This document shows positions 16,739 to 25,236 of a DNA stretch of 64,000 bases, one piece after another. Every line of letters starts with the position of its first letter. The first letter of the stretch is position 1. Position numbers and translations under genes: made by a program. The notes below the pieces were generated by a model, which had not been told where the DNA came from, ran no database searches, and saw only the letters and a list, made by a program, of their open reading frames with translations. The DNA lies in NCBI RefSeq assembly GCF_001559075.2, contig NZ_CP014015.2:1426001-1490000 (forward strand), in the 5' to 3' direction. The DNA comes from Citrobacter amalonaticus (GTDB lineage Bacteria; Pseudomonadota; Gammaproteobacteria; Enterobacterales; Enterobacteriaceae).

Positions 16739-19456
16739 TTGACCAGAATGCCGAACAGCAATCGTCTCCATTCTGCGCCATGCGCTGGAAAAAAGCCGTA
16801 CCAGCTGACCGTTGAAGAGGTTCTGAAAAATCAGCAGAGCCAACCTTCCGGGCTGACTCACAATGAAGCCAGCGCACGTCTCGCCAGGGATGGCCTGAAC
16901 GCACTACCGGAAAAAGCGGGCAAACCCGCCTGGCTACGCTTTCTGGCCCATTTTCACGATGTTCTGATCTATGTCCTGATCGCCGCAGCGGCCCTCACCG
17001 CCGTCATGGGGCACTGGGTGGATACAGCCGTCATCCTCGGCGTCGCGGTGATCAACGCCCTGATTGGCCATATTCAGGAAAACAACGCGGAAAAATCGCT
17101 GAAAAGCATCCGCAATATGCTCTCCGCATCCGCCGTCGTAGTCCGTAACGGGCAACATGAGACGGTCGCGACTACCGATCTGGTCGTCGGCGATATCGTG
17201 GTACTGCGCGCGGGTGACCGTATTCCCGCCGATCTTCGCGTCATGGAGGCCCATAATCTGCGGGTTGAAGAGGCCATCCTGACCGGTGAATCCACCGTTG
17301 TGGACAAAACGACAGAGGCCCTGACTGGCGAACTGCCGCTGGGCGATCGCAAAAACCTGCTGTTCTCTGGCACCACCATTAGCGCCGGGGCTGGACTTGG
17401 CGTGGTGATCGCCACCGGAGAAGCGACGGAACTGGGTCATATCAACCAGATGATGACCGAAATCGAGAAGCACCGCACGCCGCTGCTGGTGCAGATGGAT
17501 AAGCTCGGCAAAGCGATTTTCTCCCTCATTCTTGCCATGATGGTCGGGCTGTTTATCTTCAGCCTGCTGCTGCGCGATATGCCGATGGGCGAATTACTGC
17601 TTTCGTTAATCAGCCTGGCTGTTGCGGCGGTTCCGGAAGGTTTACCGGCGATTATCTCGATTATCCTGTCGCTGGGCGTACAGACCATGGCCCGCAAACG
17701 CGCGATCATCCGCAAACTGCCTACCGTTGAAACGCTGGGCGCCATGTCGGTGATCTGTTCCGATAAAACCGGCACGCTGACCATGAACGAGATGACGGTT
17801 AAAGCCATCATCACGGCGGATAAAAATTATCGCGTACAGGGCAACAGCTATGAGCCCACGGGCGAGATCCACGTCGAGGAAAACGACGCGCTGGCCGAGA
17901 TTGCGCCTGGCAGCCTGCTCGAAAGCTATCTGCGCACGATTGATCTGTGCAACGACAGCCAGTTGATTCGCGATGAACAGGGCCACTGGGGAATTACCGG
18001 CGGACCAACCGAAGGGGCGCTGAAAGTGCTGGCCGCGAAAGCTATGCTGCCAGCCGTTGAGAGCGAACTGCGCAGTAAAATCCCCTTCGATTCACAGTAC
18101 AAATATATGGCGACGCATTATCGCATCGGCAACGACGAGCGCGTGCTGGTGACCGGGGCGCCGGATGTGCTGTTTAAACTCTGCCGGTTACAGCAAACCG
18201 CGAACGGCACGGAAGCCTTTACCCAGCCGCACTGGGAGGCCGAAATCGCCCGTTATGCCAAAGAAGGCCTGAGGATGGTGGCCGCCGCCTGGAAACCCGC
18301 GCATGCCGATGCCAATGCGCTAACCCATGACTGCCTGAACGAGGGGCTCATTTTCCTCGGTATCGCCGGGATGATGGATCCGCCGCGCCCGGAAGCTATT
18401 GCGGCGATCGGCGCCTGTCAGCAGGCCGGGATCCGCGTCAAAATGATCACCGGCGATCACCCGCAAACCGCCATGAGCATTGGTGGCATGTTGGGTATCC
18501 ATAACAGCACACATGCGGTGACGGGCTATGAACTCGAGCAGATGGATGAAGCAGAACTCGCCGAAGCTGCCGTCACCTACGATATCTTTGCTCGTACCAG
18601 CCCGGAGCATAAGCTGCGTCTGGTGAAGGCCCTGCAAGATAAAGGCGAGATCGTCGGCATGACCGGGGATGGCGTTAATGATGCACCAGCGCTGAAGCAG
18701 GCCGACGTAGGGATCGCGATGGGCATTAAAGGCACCGAAGTGACGAAAGAAGCCGCCGACATGGTGCTGACGGATGATAACTTCGCGACCATCGCCAGCG
18801 CGGTACAAGAAGGGCGTCGCGTCTACGACAACCTGAAGAAAACCATTCTGTTTATCATGCCCACTAACCTGGCACAGGGACTGCTGATCATCGTCGCGCT
18901 GCTGGCGGGCAATCTGATCCCGCTGACGCCAGTGCTGATCCTGTGGATGAACATGGCGACCTCCGCCACGCTGTCATTCGGTCTGGCGTTTGAAGCCGGT
19001 GAGCGCAACATCATGCGCCGCCCACCGCGTCAGAGTAATGAGAACGTGATGGATGGCTTTGCTATCTGGCGTGTAGGTTTTGTCGGTACGCTCATTGCCG
19101 CCTGTGCCTTTATGCTGGAAGCCTGGCTGCAGCCGCGCGGTCACAGCCCGGAATTCATCCGCACGGTCCTGTTGCAAACGCTGGTGACGGCGCAGTGGGT
19201 GTACATGCTTAACTGCCGCGTTTCCGACGGCTTCTCGCTGGGTCGCGGTCTGCTGATGAACAAAGGCATCTGGCTGGTCAGCGGTATTCTGTTGCTGCTG
19301 CAATTGGCGATTATCTACGTGCCGTTCCTGCAGATGTTGTTTGGTACTGAAGCCCTGCCGCTGCGCTACTGGGGAATTACCTTTGCCATCGGCATCGCGC
19401 TGTTCTTCATTGTTGAGATTGAGAAGCCCCTCACCCGCAAATTCCGCCGGAAATAA
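16739..19456 (+). CDS. Cation-transporting P-type ATPase (type II, SERCA-like)
   Basis: A 905-residue P-type ATPase. The order is a cation-ATPase N-terminal domain, two helices, the actuator domain with TGES (near residue 185), a helix with PEGLP (near 299), the phosphorylation motif DKTGT (Asp near 342), the nucleotide-binding domain, the TGDGVND hinge near 641, and six C-terminal helices. PEGLP and the overall plan point to Ca2+ or a monovalent cation rather than heavy metals; the ion cannot be fixed by eye. The start is set at TTG 16739: GAGGA stands eight bases before it, while the nearby ATG 16748 is 17 bases away. It is convergent with a universal stress protein gene and probably FNR-activated. 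Confidence 0.9.
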   Translation: MTRMPNSNRLHSAPCAGKKPYQLTVEEVLKNQQSQPSGLTHNEASARLARDGLNALPEKAGKPAWLRFLAHFHDVLIYVLIAAAALTAVMGHWVDTAVILGVAVINALIGHIQENNAEKSLKSIRNMLSASAVVVRNGQHETVATTDLVVGDIVVLRAGDRIPADLRVMEAHNLRVEEAILTGESTVVDKTTEALTGELPLGDRKNLLFSGTTISAGAGLGVVIATGEATELGHINQMMTEIEKHRTPLLVQMDKLGKAIFSLILAMMVGLFIFSLLLRDMPMGELLLSLISLAVAAVPEGLPAIISIILSLGVQTMARKRAIIRKLPTVETLGAMSVICSDKTGTLTMNEMTVKAIITADKNYRVQGNSYEPTGEIHVEENDALAEIAPGSLLESYLRTIDLCNDSQLIRDEQGHWGITGGPTEGALKVLAAKAMLPAVESELRSKIPFDSQYKYMATHYRIGNDERVLVTGAPDVLFKLCRLQQTANGTEAFTQPHWEAEIARYAKEGLRMVAAAWKPAHADANALTHDCLNEGLIFLGIAGMMDPPRPEAIAAIGACQQAGIRVKMITGDHPQTAMSIGGMLGIHNSTHAVTGYELEQMDEAELAEAAVTYDIFARTSPEHKLRLVKALQDKGEIVGMTGDGVNDAPALKQADVGIAMGIKGTEVTKEAADMVLTDDNFATIASAVQEGRRVYDNLKKTILFIMPTNLAQGLLIIVALLAGNLIPLTPVLILWMNMATSATLSFGLAFEAGERNIMRRPPRQSNENVMDGFAIWRVGFVGTLIAACAFMLEAWLQPRGHSPEFIRTVLLQTLVTAQWVYMLNCRVSDGFSLGRGLLMNKGIWLVSGILLLLQLAIIYVPFLQMLFGTEALPLRYWGITFAIGIALFFIVEIEKPLTRKFRRK

Positions 19457-19474
19457 CCGGCGGTATCCGGCAAT

Positions 19475-19505
19475 AAAAAGGCCTCCCAAAACGGGAGGCC
19501 TTTTT
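19475..19505. terminator. Bidirectional terminator between ATPase and USP genes
   Basis: AAAAAGGCCTCCC-AAAAC-GGGAGGCCTTTTT is a near-symmetrical stem with A and T runs on opposite sides, so it can end both converging transcripts. Confidence 0.9.
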
Positions 19506-19521
19506 CGTCTACGATGACGGA

Positions 19522-19953
19522 TTAACGAACAACCATTACCGGCACCTTTGCGTAACGCAAAATATTAGCGGCTGCCGAGCCCAGCAGATGGGTGGCAATC
19601 CCCGGTTTGCGTGAGCCGATAATAATCATTTCAGCATGATGCGCCGCTGCCGCGTCATTCACCTCATCGCGAATATTGCCGTGTCGGACTTCAAAGCGGA
19701 TCCTCTCCAGCGGCGTTTTGAATTTTCTCGCCAGCGCGAGCATTTTCTCCTGCGCATCGTTGGTCATGTACTCTTCGTATTTTTTGATATCCGAAGCAAA
19801 ACCACGAATTGGCGACGTGTGTAGCTTAGGGAAAACATGCAGCAGATGTAGCACACCTTCTTCTTTATTGAGCATGTGATCGGCCCAGGCAATCGCTTTG
19901 TCAGAAAGGTCCATCGCCAGAATATCAACCGGCATTAAAATGGCTTTGTTCAT
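19522..19953 (-). CDS. Universal stress protein (UspA family)
   Basis: A 143-residue single-domain USP. The N-terminal strand MNKAILMPVDI, the helix containing DKAIAWADHML, and the C-terminal ATP-binding motif IIIGSRKPGIATHLLGSAA (G-X2-G-X9-G-S/T) near residue 115 are present. This motif type groups with UspF/UspG, which bind ATP. The start at 19953 is preferred to an upstream in-frame ATG at 20010 because AAGGAAA lies just before it and the longer N-terminus is not family-like. It converges on the P-type ATPase, and the two were probably acquired together; co-occurrence suggests a shared anaerobic or acid-stress role. Confidence 0.9.
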   Translation of the reverse strand: MNKAILMPVDILAMDLSDKAIAWADHMLNKEEGVLHLLHVFPKLHTSPIRGFASDIKKYEEYMTNDAQEKMLALARKFKTPLERIRFEVRHGNIRDEVNDAAAAHHAEMIIIGSRKPGIATHLLGSAAANILRYAKVPVMVVR

Positions 19954-20142
19954 ACTAATTTCCTTATGTTCGCTGACAGGCTGATCGTGTTTCCCTGAAA
20001 AGCCCGGCAAGGTTCAGTCTTAATGGGTGAAAGTTGCGAACGCAGGATAACCGATAATCGTCGTCATGACTTGATCACACGCAGTTAATTTATCTTCCTG
20101 ATAACTCTGCAGATTTATTTACTTAGCGTGAGAAAAACTGAC

Positions 20143-20167
20143 AAAAAAGCCCCGTATTTACGGAGCT
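20143..20167 (-). terminator. Intrinsic terminator downstream of ssb
   Basis: On the minus strand AGCTCCGT-AAAT-ACGGGGCT (one G-T pair) is followed by six T residues, 37 bases after the ssb stop codon. The 19954-20142 stretch upstream of the USP gene shows no further gene. Confidence 0.8.
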
Positions 20168-20203
20168 CTTTAACTGAATAAATCAGTGGGCAATTAACGA
20201 GGA

Positions 20204-20731
20204 TCAGAACGGGATATCGTCGTCGAAATCCATCGGCGGTTCATTAGACGGCGCTGCCGGTGCTGACTGCTGCTGCGGGCGAGACTGCGCACCGCCGCTG
20301 AACTGGTTACCGCCCTGTGGCTGCTGAGGCTGACCCCAGCTGCCCTGCTGCTGCTGACCGCCTGCCGGTGCGCCGCCACCCTGACGGCCGCCCAGCATCT
20401 GCATGGTGCCGCCAACGTTCACCACCACTTCCGTGGTGTATTTCTCAACGCCGGACTGATCGGTCCATTTGCGGGTACGCAACTGACCTTCAATGTAGAC
20501 CTGAGAACCTTTACGCAGATATTCGCTGGCCACTTCCGCCAGTTTGCCGAACAGCACAACGCGGTGCCATTCTGTCTGCTCTTTCATCTCGCCGGTCTGC
20601 TTGTCACGCCAGGATTCGGAAGTAGCCAGCGTGATGTTGGCGACTGCGCCACCATTCGGCATGTAGCGTACTTCCGGGTCCTGGCCCAGATTACCCACGA
20701 GAATAACCTTATTTACGCCTCTGCTGGCCAT
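20204..20731 (-). CDS. ssb: Single-stranded DNA-binding protein
   Basis: A 175-residue SSB with the OB fold in residues 1-112 (MASRGVNKVILVGNLGQDPE; WRDKQTGEMKEQTEWHRVV), a Gly/Gln-rich linker and the acidic tip DFDDDIPF that docks repair and replication partners. It coats single-stranded DNA as a tetramer. It is divergent from uvrA, with the shared SOS box in the gap, as in E. coli. Confidence 0.98.
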   Translation of the reverse strand: MASRGVNKVILVGNLGQDPEVRYMPNGGAVANITLATSESWRDKQTGEMKEQTEWHRVVLFGKLAEVASEYLRKGSQVYIEGQLRTRKWTDQSGVEKYTTEVVVNVGGTMQMLGGRQGGGAPAGGQQQQGSWGQPQQPQGGNQFSGGAQSRPQQQSAPAAPSNEPPMDFDDDIPF

Positions 20732-20880
20732 GATCGAGTCTCCTGAAAACGTTTCTTAATAAGTGTAAACGCGCGATTGTAGCATTACCAATAGAGATTT
20801 TACTACGTTGCGACGCGGATTCCGCGAAACAACCTCAGCCGGACATTGTTACATAAGACTCTGCGTTTTGCATTCCAATA

Positions 20881-20896
20881 CTGTATATCCATTCAG
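20881..20896. promoter_or_regulatory. LexA box shared by ssb and uvrA
   Basis: CTGTATATCCATTCAG fits CTG-N10-CAG and equals the known E. coli uvrA box with one difference. It sits 88 bp before uvrA and 150 bp before ssb. Confidence 0.9.
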
Positions 20897-20983
20897 GTTT
20901 TATTGTGTCATAATTAACCGTTTGTGATCGCCGGTGGCACCCTGCTGCGCCGGGCAAAAAAGCGTTTAATCCGGGAAAGGTGA

Positions 20984-23806
20984 ATGGATAAGATCGAAGT
21001 TCGGGGCGCCCGCACCCATAATCTCAAAAACATCAACCTCGTCATCCCCCGCGACAAACTGATTGTCGTGACCGGGCTTTCGGGGTCAGGCAAATCCTCG
21101 CTCGCTTTCGACACCTTGTATGCCGAAGGGCAGCGTCGTTACGTTGAATCCCTTTCTGCCTATGCGCGTCAGTTTCTGTCGCTAATGGAAAAGCCGGATG
21201 TCGATCATATTGAGGGGCTGTCTCCCGCCATCTCAATTGAACAGAAATCGACGTCCCATAACCCGCGCTCCACGGTCGGCACCATTACCGAAATCCACGA
21301 CTACCTGCGTCTGCTGTTTGCCCGCGTTGGCGAACCGCGCTGCCCGGATCACGATGTTCCGCTGGCGGCGCAGACCGTAAGCCAGATGGTGGATAACGTC
21401 CTGTCGCAGCCGGAAGGCAAACGCCTGATGCTGCTGGCGCCGGTGATTAAAGAGCGTAAGGGCGAGCACACCAAAACGCTGGAAAACCTGGCAAGCCAGG
21501 GTTATATCCGCGCCCGTATTGATGGCGAAGTCTGTGATCTCTCCGATCCGCCGAAGCTGGAACTGCAGAAGAAACACACCATTGAGGTGGTGATCGATCG
21601 TTTCAAAGTGCGTGACGATCTGAGCACTCGTCTGGCGGAATCATTTGAGACCGCGCTGGAGCTTTCCGGCGGGACGGCGGTGGTTGCCGATATGGACGAC
21701 GAAAAAGCAGAAGAACTGCTCTTTTCCGCCAACTTCGCCTGCCCGATCTGCGGTTACAGCATGCGCGAACTGGAACCGCGTCTGTTCTCCTTTAACAACC
21801 CGGCGGGCGCCTGCCCGACCTGCGACGGGCTCGGCGTACAGCAATATTTCGACCCCGATCGCGTGATCCAGAACCCTGAGCTGTCGCTGGCGGGCGGAGC
21901 CATCCGCGGCTGGGACCGTCGAAACTTCTATTACTTTCAGATGCTGAAATCGCTGGCGGAGCACTATAAGTTCGATGTTGAAGCCCCGTGGGCCAGCCTG
22001 AACGCAAACGTGCACAAAGTGGTGCTGTACGGTTCTGGTAAAGAGAATATTGAATTCAAATACATGAACGATCGTGGCGACACCTCCGTGCGTCGCCATC
22101 CGTTTGAAGGCGTACTGCACAACATGGAACGTCGCTATAAAGAGACGGAATCCAGCGCGGTACGTGAAGAGTTAGCCAAGTTCATCAGCAACCGCCCGTG
22201 CGCCAGCTGTGAAGGAACCCGTCTTAAGCGTGAAGCGCGCCACGTCTTCGTTGAGAATACGCCGCTGCCGACCATCTCCGACATGAGCATCGGCCATGCG
22301 ATGGACTTCTTCAACAATCTCAAACTCGCCGGTCAGCGGGCGAAGATTGCAGAGAAAATCCTTAAAGAGATTGGCGATCGCCTCAAGTTCCTGGTCAACG
22401 TTGGCCTCAACTATCTGACGCTGTCCCGCTCCGCAGAAACGCTCTCTGGGGGCGAAGCCCAGCGTATTCGTCTGGCAAGCCAGATTGGCGCCGGTCTGGT
22501 CGGCGTGATGTACGTGCTGGATGAGCCGTCCATCGGCCTTCACCAGCGCGATAATGAACGTCTGCTGGGGACGCTGATCCACCTGCGGAATCTCGGTAAT
22601 ACCGTGATTGTGGTGGAGCACGATGAAGATGCGATTCGTGCCGCCGACCACGTGATTGATATCGGTCCGGGTGCCGGCGTCCACGGCGGCGAAGTGGTTG
22701 CCGAAGGTCCGCTGGAAGCGATTATGGCGGTGCCGGAGTCCCTGACCGGCCAGTACATGAGCGGCAAACGCAAGATTGAAGTGCCGAAACAGCGCGTGCC
22801 TGCAAATCCGGAAAAAGTGCTGAAACTGACCGGCGCGCGCGGCAACAACCTGAAAGATGTGACGTTGACGCTGCCGGTAGGACTGTTTACCTGCGTCACC
22901 GGCGTGTCGGGTTCCGGTAAATCGACGTTGATCAACGATACGTTGTTCCCGATTGCTCAACGCCAGTTGAACGGCGCGACGATCGCCGAACCGGCGCCGT
23001 ATCGCGACGTGCAAGGCCTGGAGCATTTCGACAAGGTTATCGACATCGACCAGAGCCCGATTGGGCGGACGCCGCGTTCTAACCCGGCGACCTACACCGG
23101 GGTGTTTACGCCGGTGCGTGAACTGTTTGCCGGAGTGCCGGAATCGCGCTCGCGCGGTTATACGCCGGGGCGTTTTAGCTTTAACGTTCGCGGCGGGCGT
23201 TGCGAAGCCTGTCAGGGCGATGGCGTAATTAAAGTCGAAATGCACTTCCTGCCGGATATTTACGTGCCGTGCGACCAGTGTAAAGGCAAGCGCTATAACC
23301 GCGAAACGCTGGAAATTAAGTACAAGGGCAAAACCATCCATGAAGTGCTGGATATGACTATCGAAGAAGCGCGTGAATTCTTTGATGCTGTCCCGGCGCT
23401 GGCGCGTAAGCTGCAAACCCTGATGGACGTCGGTCTGACCTACATTCGTCTCGGCCAGTCGGCGACGACGCTTTCCGGCGGTGAAGCCCAGCGTGTGAAG
23501 CTGGCGCGTGAGCTGTCGAAACGCGGCACCGGTCAGACACTCTATATTCTGGATGAACCGACCACCGGCCTGCACTTTGCCGATATCCAGCAGTTACTGG
23601 ACGTACTCCATCAATTGCGCGATCAGGGCAACACTATCGTGGTGATTGAGCACAACCTGGACGTCATCAAAACAGCGGACTGGATCGTCGATCTGGGCCC
23701 AGAAGGCGGTAGCGGCGGTGGGGAAATCCTCGTCTCCGGTACGCCTGAGACCGTGGCGGAATGTGAAGCATCACATACTGCTCGCTTCCTCAAACCGATG
23801 CTGTAA
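20984..23806 (+). CDS. uvrA: Excinuclease ABC subunit A
   Basis: A 940-residue DNA-damage recognition ATPase of nucleotide excision repair, working with UvrB. Two ABC modules are visible: Walker A GLSGSGKSS near residue 31 with signature LSGGEAQRI near residue 488, and Walker A GVSGSGKST near residue 640 with signature LSGGEAQRV near residue 830. Zinc-finger cysteines include CPICGYSM near residue 253 and CEACQGDG...CDQCKGKR near residues 740-766. Length equals E. coli UvrA. SOS-induced through the LexA box upstream. Confidence 0.98.
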   Translation: MDKIEVRGARTHNLKNINLVIPRDKLIVVTGLSGSGKSSLAFDTLYAEGQRRYVESLSAYARQFLSLMEKPDVDHIEGLSPAISIEQKSTSHNPRSTVGTITEIHDYLRLLFARVGEPRCPDHDVPLAAQTVSQMVDNVLSQPEGKRLMLLAPVIKERKGEHTKTLENLASQGYIRARIDGEVCDLSDPPKLELQKKHTIEVVIDRFKVRDDLSTRLAESFETALELSGGTAVVADMDDEKAEELLFSANFACPICGYSMRELEPRLFSFNNPAGACPTCDGLGVQQYFDPDRVIQNPELSLAGGAIRGWDRRNFYYFQMLKSLAEHYKFDVEAPWASLNANVHKVVLYGSGKENIEFKYMNDRGDTSVRRHPFEGVLHNMERRYKETESSAVREELAKFISNRPCASCEGTRLKREARHVFVENTPLPTISDMSIGHAMDFFNNLKLAGQRAKIAEKILKEIGDRLKFLVNVGLNYLTLSRSAETLSGGEAQRIRLASQIGAGLVGVMYVLDEPSIGLHQRDNERLLGTLIHLRNLGNTVIVVEHDEDAIRAADHVIDIGPGAGVHGGEVVAEGPLEAIMAVPESLTGQYMSGKRKIEVPKQRVPANPEKVLKLTGARGNNLKDVTLTLPVGLFTCVTGVSGSGKSTLINDTLFPIAQRQLNGATIAEPAPYRDVQGLEHFDKVIDIDQSPIGRTPRSNPATYTGVFTPVRELFAGVPESRSRGYTPGRFSFNVRGGRCEACQGDGVIKVEMHFLPDIYVPCDQCKGKRYNRETLEIKYKGKTIHEVLDMTIEEAREFFDAVPALARKLQTLMDVGLTYIRLGQSATTLSGGEAQRVKLARELSKRGTGQTLYILDEPTTGLHFADIQQLLDVLHQLRDQGNTIVVIEHNLDVIKTADWIVDLGPEGGSGGGEILVSGTPETVAECEASHTARFLKPML

Positions 23807-23811
23807 AACGC

Positions 23812-23847
23812 AAAACGCCGTTCATGTGAAGATGTGAACGGCGTTGT
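23812..23847. terminator. Hairpin between convergent uvrA and yjbR
   Basis: AACGCCGTTCA...TGAACGGCGTT (11 pairs, ten-base loop) fills the gap between the two convergent stop codons and probably serves both. Confidence 0.75.
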
Positions 23848-24198
23848 TCATTGCAACTGTTTGCGTTTCTCTTCCGGTAGTGTATTGACCGCCTGTTGGT
23901 ACGACGCATCCACCAGATAATAGATTTGTGAATCCGGCAACGAACCGTCGAGGTAGACGGTGCTCCAGTGTGCCTTATTGAGATGTCGGCTCGGACGCAC
24001 ATCGCTGTGCTGCTGGCGTAACAATTCCGCCAGTTCGGGGCTGGTTTTCAGAGATACCGCTGGGCGATCTTCCACCTCTTTCACCATGGCAAAGAGCACA
24101 TCTTCAACTTTGATTTGTGTGGCTTTCCAGTCACTGTGCACACTCTGCTCCGCGCCGATTTTCGCCATGCAGTATTGCAGTAACTCCGAATTGGTCAT
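23848..24198 (-). CDS. yjbR: MmcQ/YjbR-family DNA-binding-like protein
   Basis: A 116-residue protein of the MmcQ/YjbR family with a CyaY-like fold. Conserved family segments are HSDWKATQIKVEDVLFAM, PSRHLNKAHWSTVYLDG and YLVDASYQQAV. Function unproven; DNA binding has been suggested for the family. The start at 24198 (MTNSELLQYCMAK) matches the E. coli N-terminus; an in-frame ATG at 24240 would add 14 atypical residues. It converges on uvrA. Confidence 0.92.
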   Translation of the reverse strand: MTNSELLQYCMAKIGAEQSVHSDWKATQIKVEDVLFAMVKEVEDRPAVSLKTSPELAELLRQQHSDVRPSRHLNKAHWSTVYLDGSLPDSQIYYLVDASYQQAVNTLPEEKRKQLQ

Positions 24199-24324
24199 CG
24201 TAATTCCCCTTGCAAGCGTGATGCTCCACTGAAATGTCATCTATTCAGTGTGCAGCAAGACAGCAAAAGGTAAAAGCTGGCAGATCAATTTTGTTTAAAA
24301 AAACAGCAGATGCTCACCTACCGG

Positions 24325-25038
24325 TTAATACTCCGAGTTTACGATCACCTCTTCACCATACCCACCAGCCTGCGGCAACGGTTTGTAGGTCGAGTTTGAA
24401 GCGCGCAGAATACGGATCCCACGAATACCCGCATCACGCGCGGCGGTAATGTCGTTATCCGAGTCGCCATAGAACATGCGGATATTTTTATCCTGCAACC
24501 ACTGCGTTTTGGTGTTCTGACCAGGCTTATCTCCGGCAAAAATCACCGGATTCATATTTGCCGCCGGAATGTGGAAGTTATCGGCCAGCGTTTTCGATAC
24601 GGTTTCGGTTTTGGTCGGCGAACGGCCGGTGATAAAAAAGAGGCTGTCGCCACGACGGACGTGCATGTCAATCAACTGACGCGCGACCTCTTTTGGAATA
24701 CTGAACTCATCCCAGCCGTTGTTCATTTTCTCCCAGAATGCCGGGTTCTTCAGATACGCCTCGCTGTCCGGTGACCAGGTTTTCTTGCCACGCCAGAAAC
24801 CAGGACTGGAAAACAGCACGGTGTCATCAATGTCAAAACCGACGGCCATAGGCGGACGACCGGTCAGTGTGTTTTCGATCTGCGCCACGGAAACCCAGTG
24901 AATGGGGGCTTGTTCCGCGAGTTTCGCAGCGTTAGTGCCTGGATTCAGCGGAGAAGGAGAAGAGGCCAGCGCGCTGGCGGAATGGTTTAAGGTGAATAAC
25001 AAGCAGATGGCGCTCAGCGCCAGTGTGAGCCTTCGCAT
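24325..25038 (-). CDS. aphA: Class B acid phosphatase AphA
   Basis: A 237-residue periplasmic phosphatase/phosphotransferase of the DDDD (HAD) superfamily. It dephosphorylates nucleotides and organic phosphomonoesters using Mg2+. A signal peptide ends near residue 25 (SASALA). The catalytic FDIDDTVLFSSP has Asp 69 and Asp 71; FITGRSPTK is the second motif; YGDSDNDITAARDAG near residue 190 supplies the metal-binding aspartates. It is a single-gene unit downstream of tyrB on the same strand. Confidence 0.97.
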   Translation of the reverse strand: MRRLTLALSAICLLFTLNHSASALASSPSPLNPGTNAAKLAEQAPIHWVSVAQIENTLTGRPPMAVGFDIDDTVLFSSPGFWRGKKTWSPDSEAYLKNPAFWEKMNNGWDEFSIPKEVARQLIDMHVRRGDSLFFITGRSPTKTETVSKTLADNFHIPAANMNPVIFAGDKPGQNTKTQWLQDKNIRMFYGDSDNDITAARDAGIRGIRILRASNSTYKPLPQAGGYGEEVIVNSEY

Positions 25039-25198
25039 ATTTTTCCCTGTTAAGTCATTTAGTTATCATTTTATTAGACCGATTGTTCAAAAAACTCTCT
25101 GACCATAACCCTGGCGGCAGGTGAAAGGAAGGATTTTCTGCGGTTTTGTCCCGGAAAAGGAGCAGGATCACATAAGCATGGGAGCACTCATGAACAGA

Positions 25199-25228
25199 CC
25201 GGATAAGGCGGTATATCGCCTTATCCGG
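25199..25228. repeat. REP-type hairpin after tyrB
   Basis: CCGGATAAGGCG-GTATA-TCGCCTTATCCGG is a near-perfect palindrome just beyond the tyrB stop codon. It probably protects the 3' end of the tyrB mRNA. Confidence 0.8.
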
Positions 25229-25236
25229 CTTACCGA

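Noticed and set aside
22172..23575. 467-codon open frame antisense to uvrA
   Set aside because: It lies wholly inside uvrA, has no ribosome site or family similarity, and mirrors codon periodicity of the real gene.
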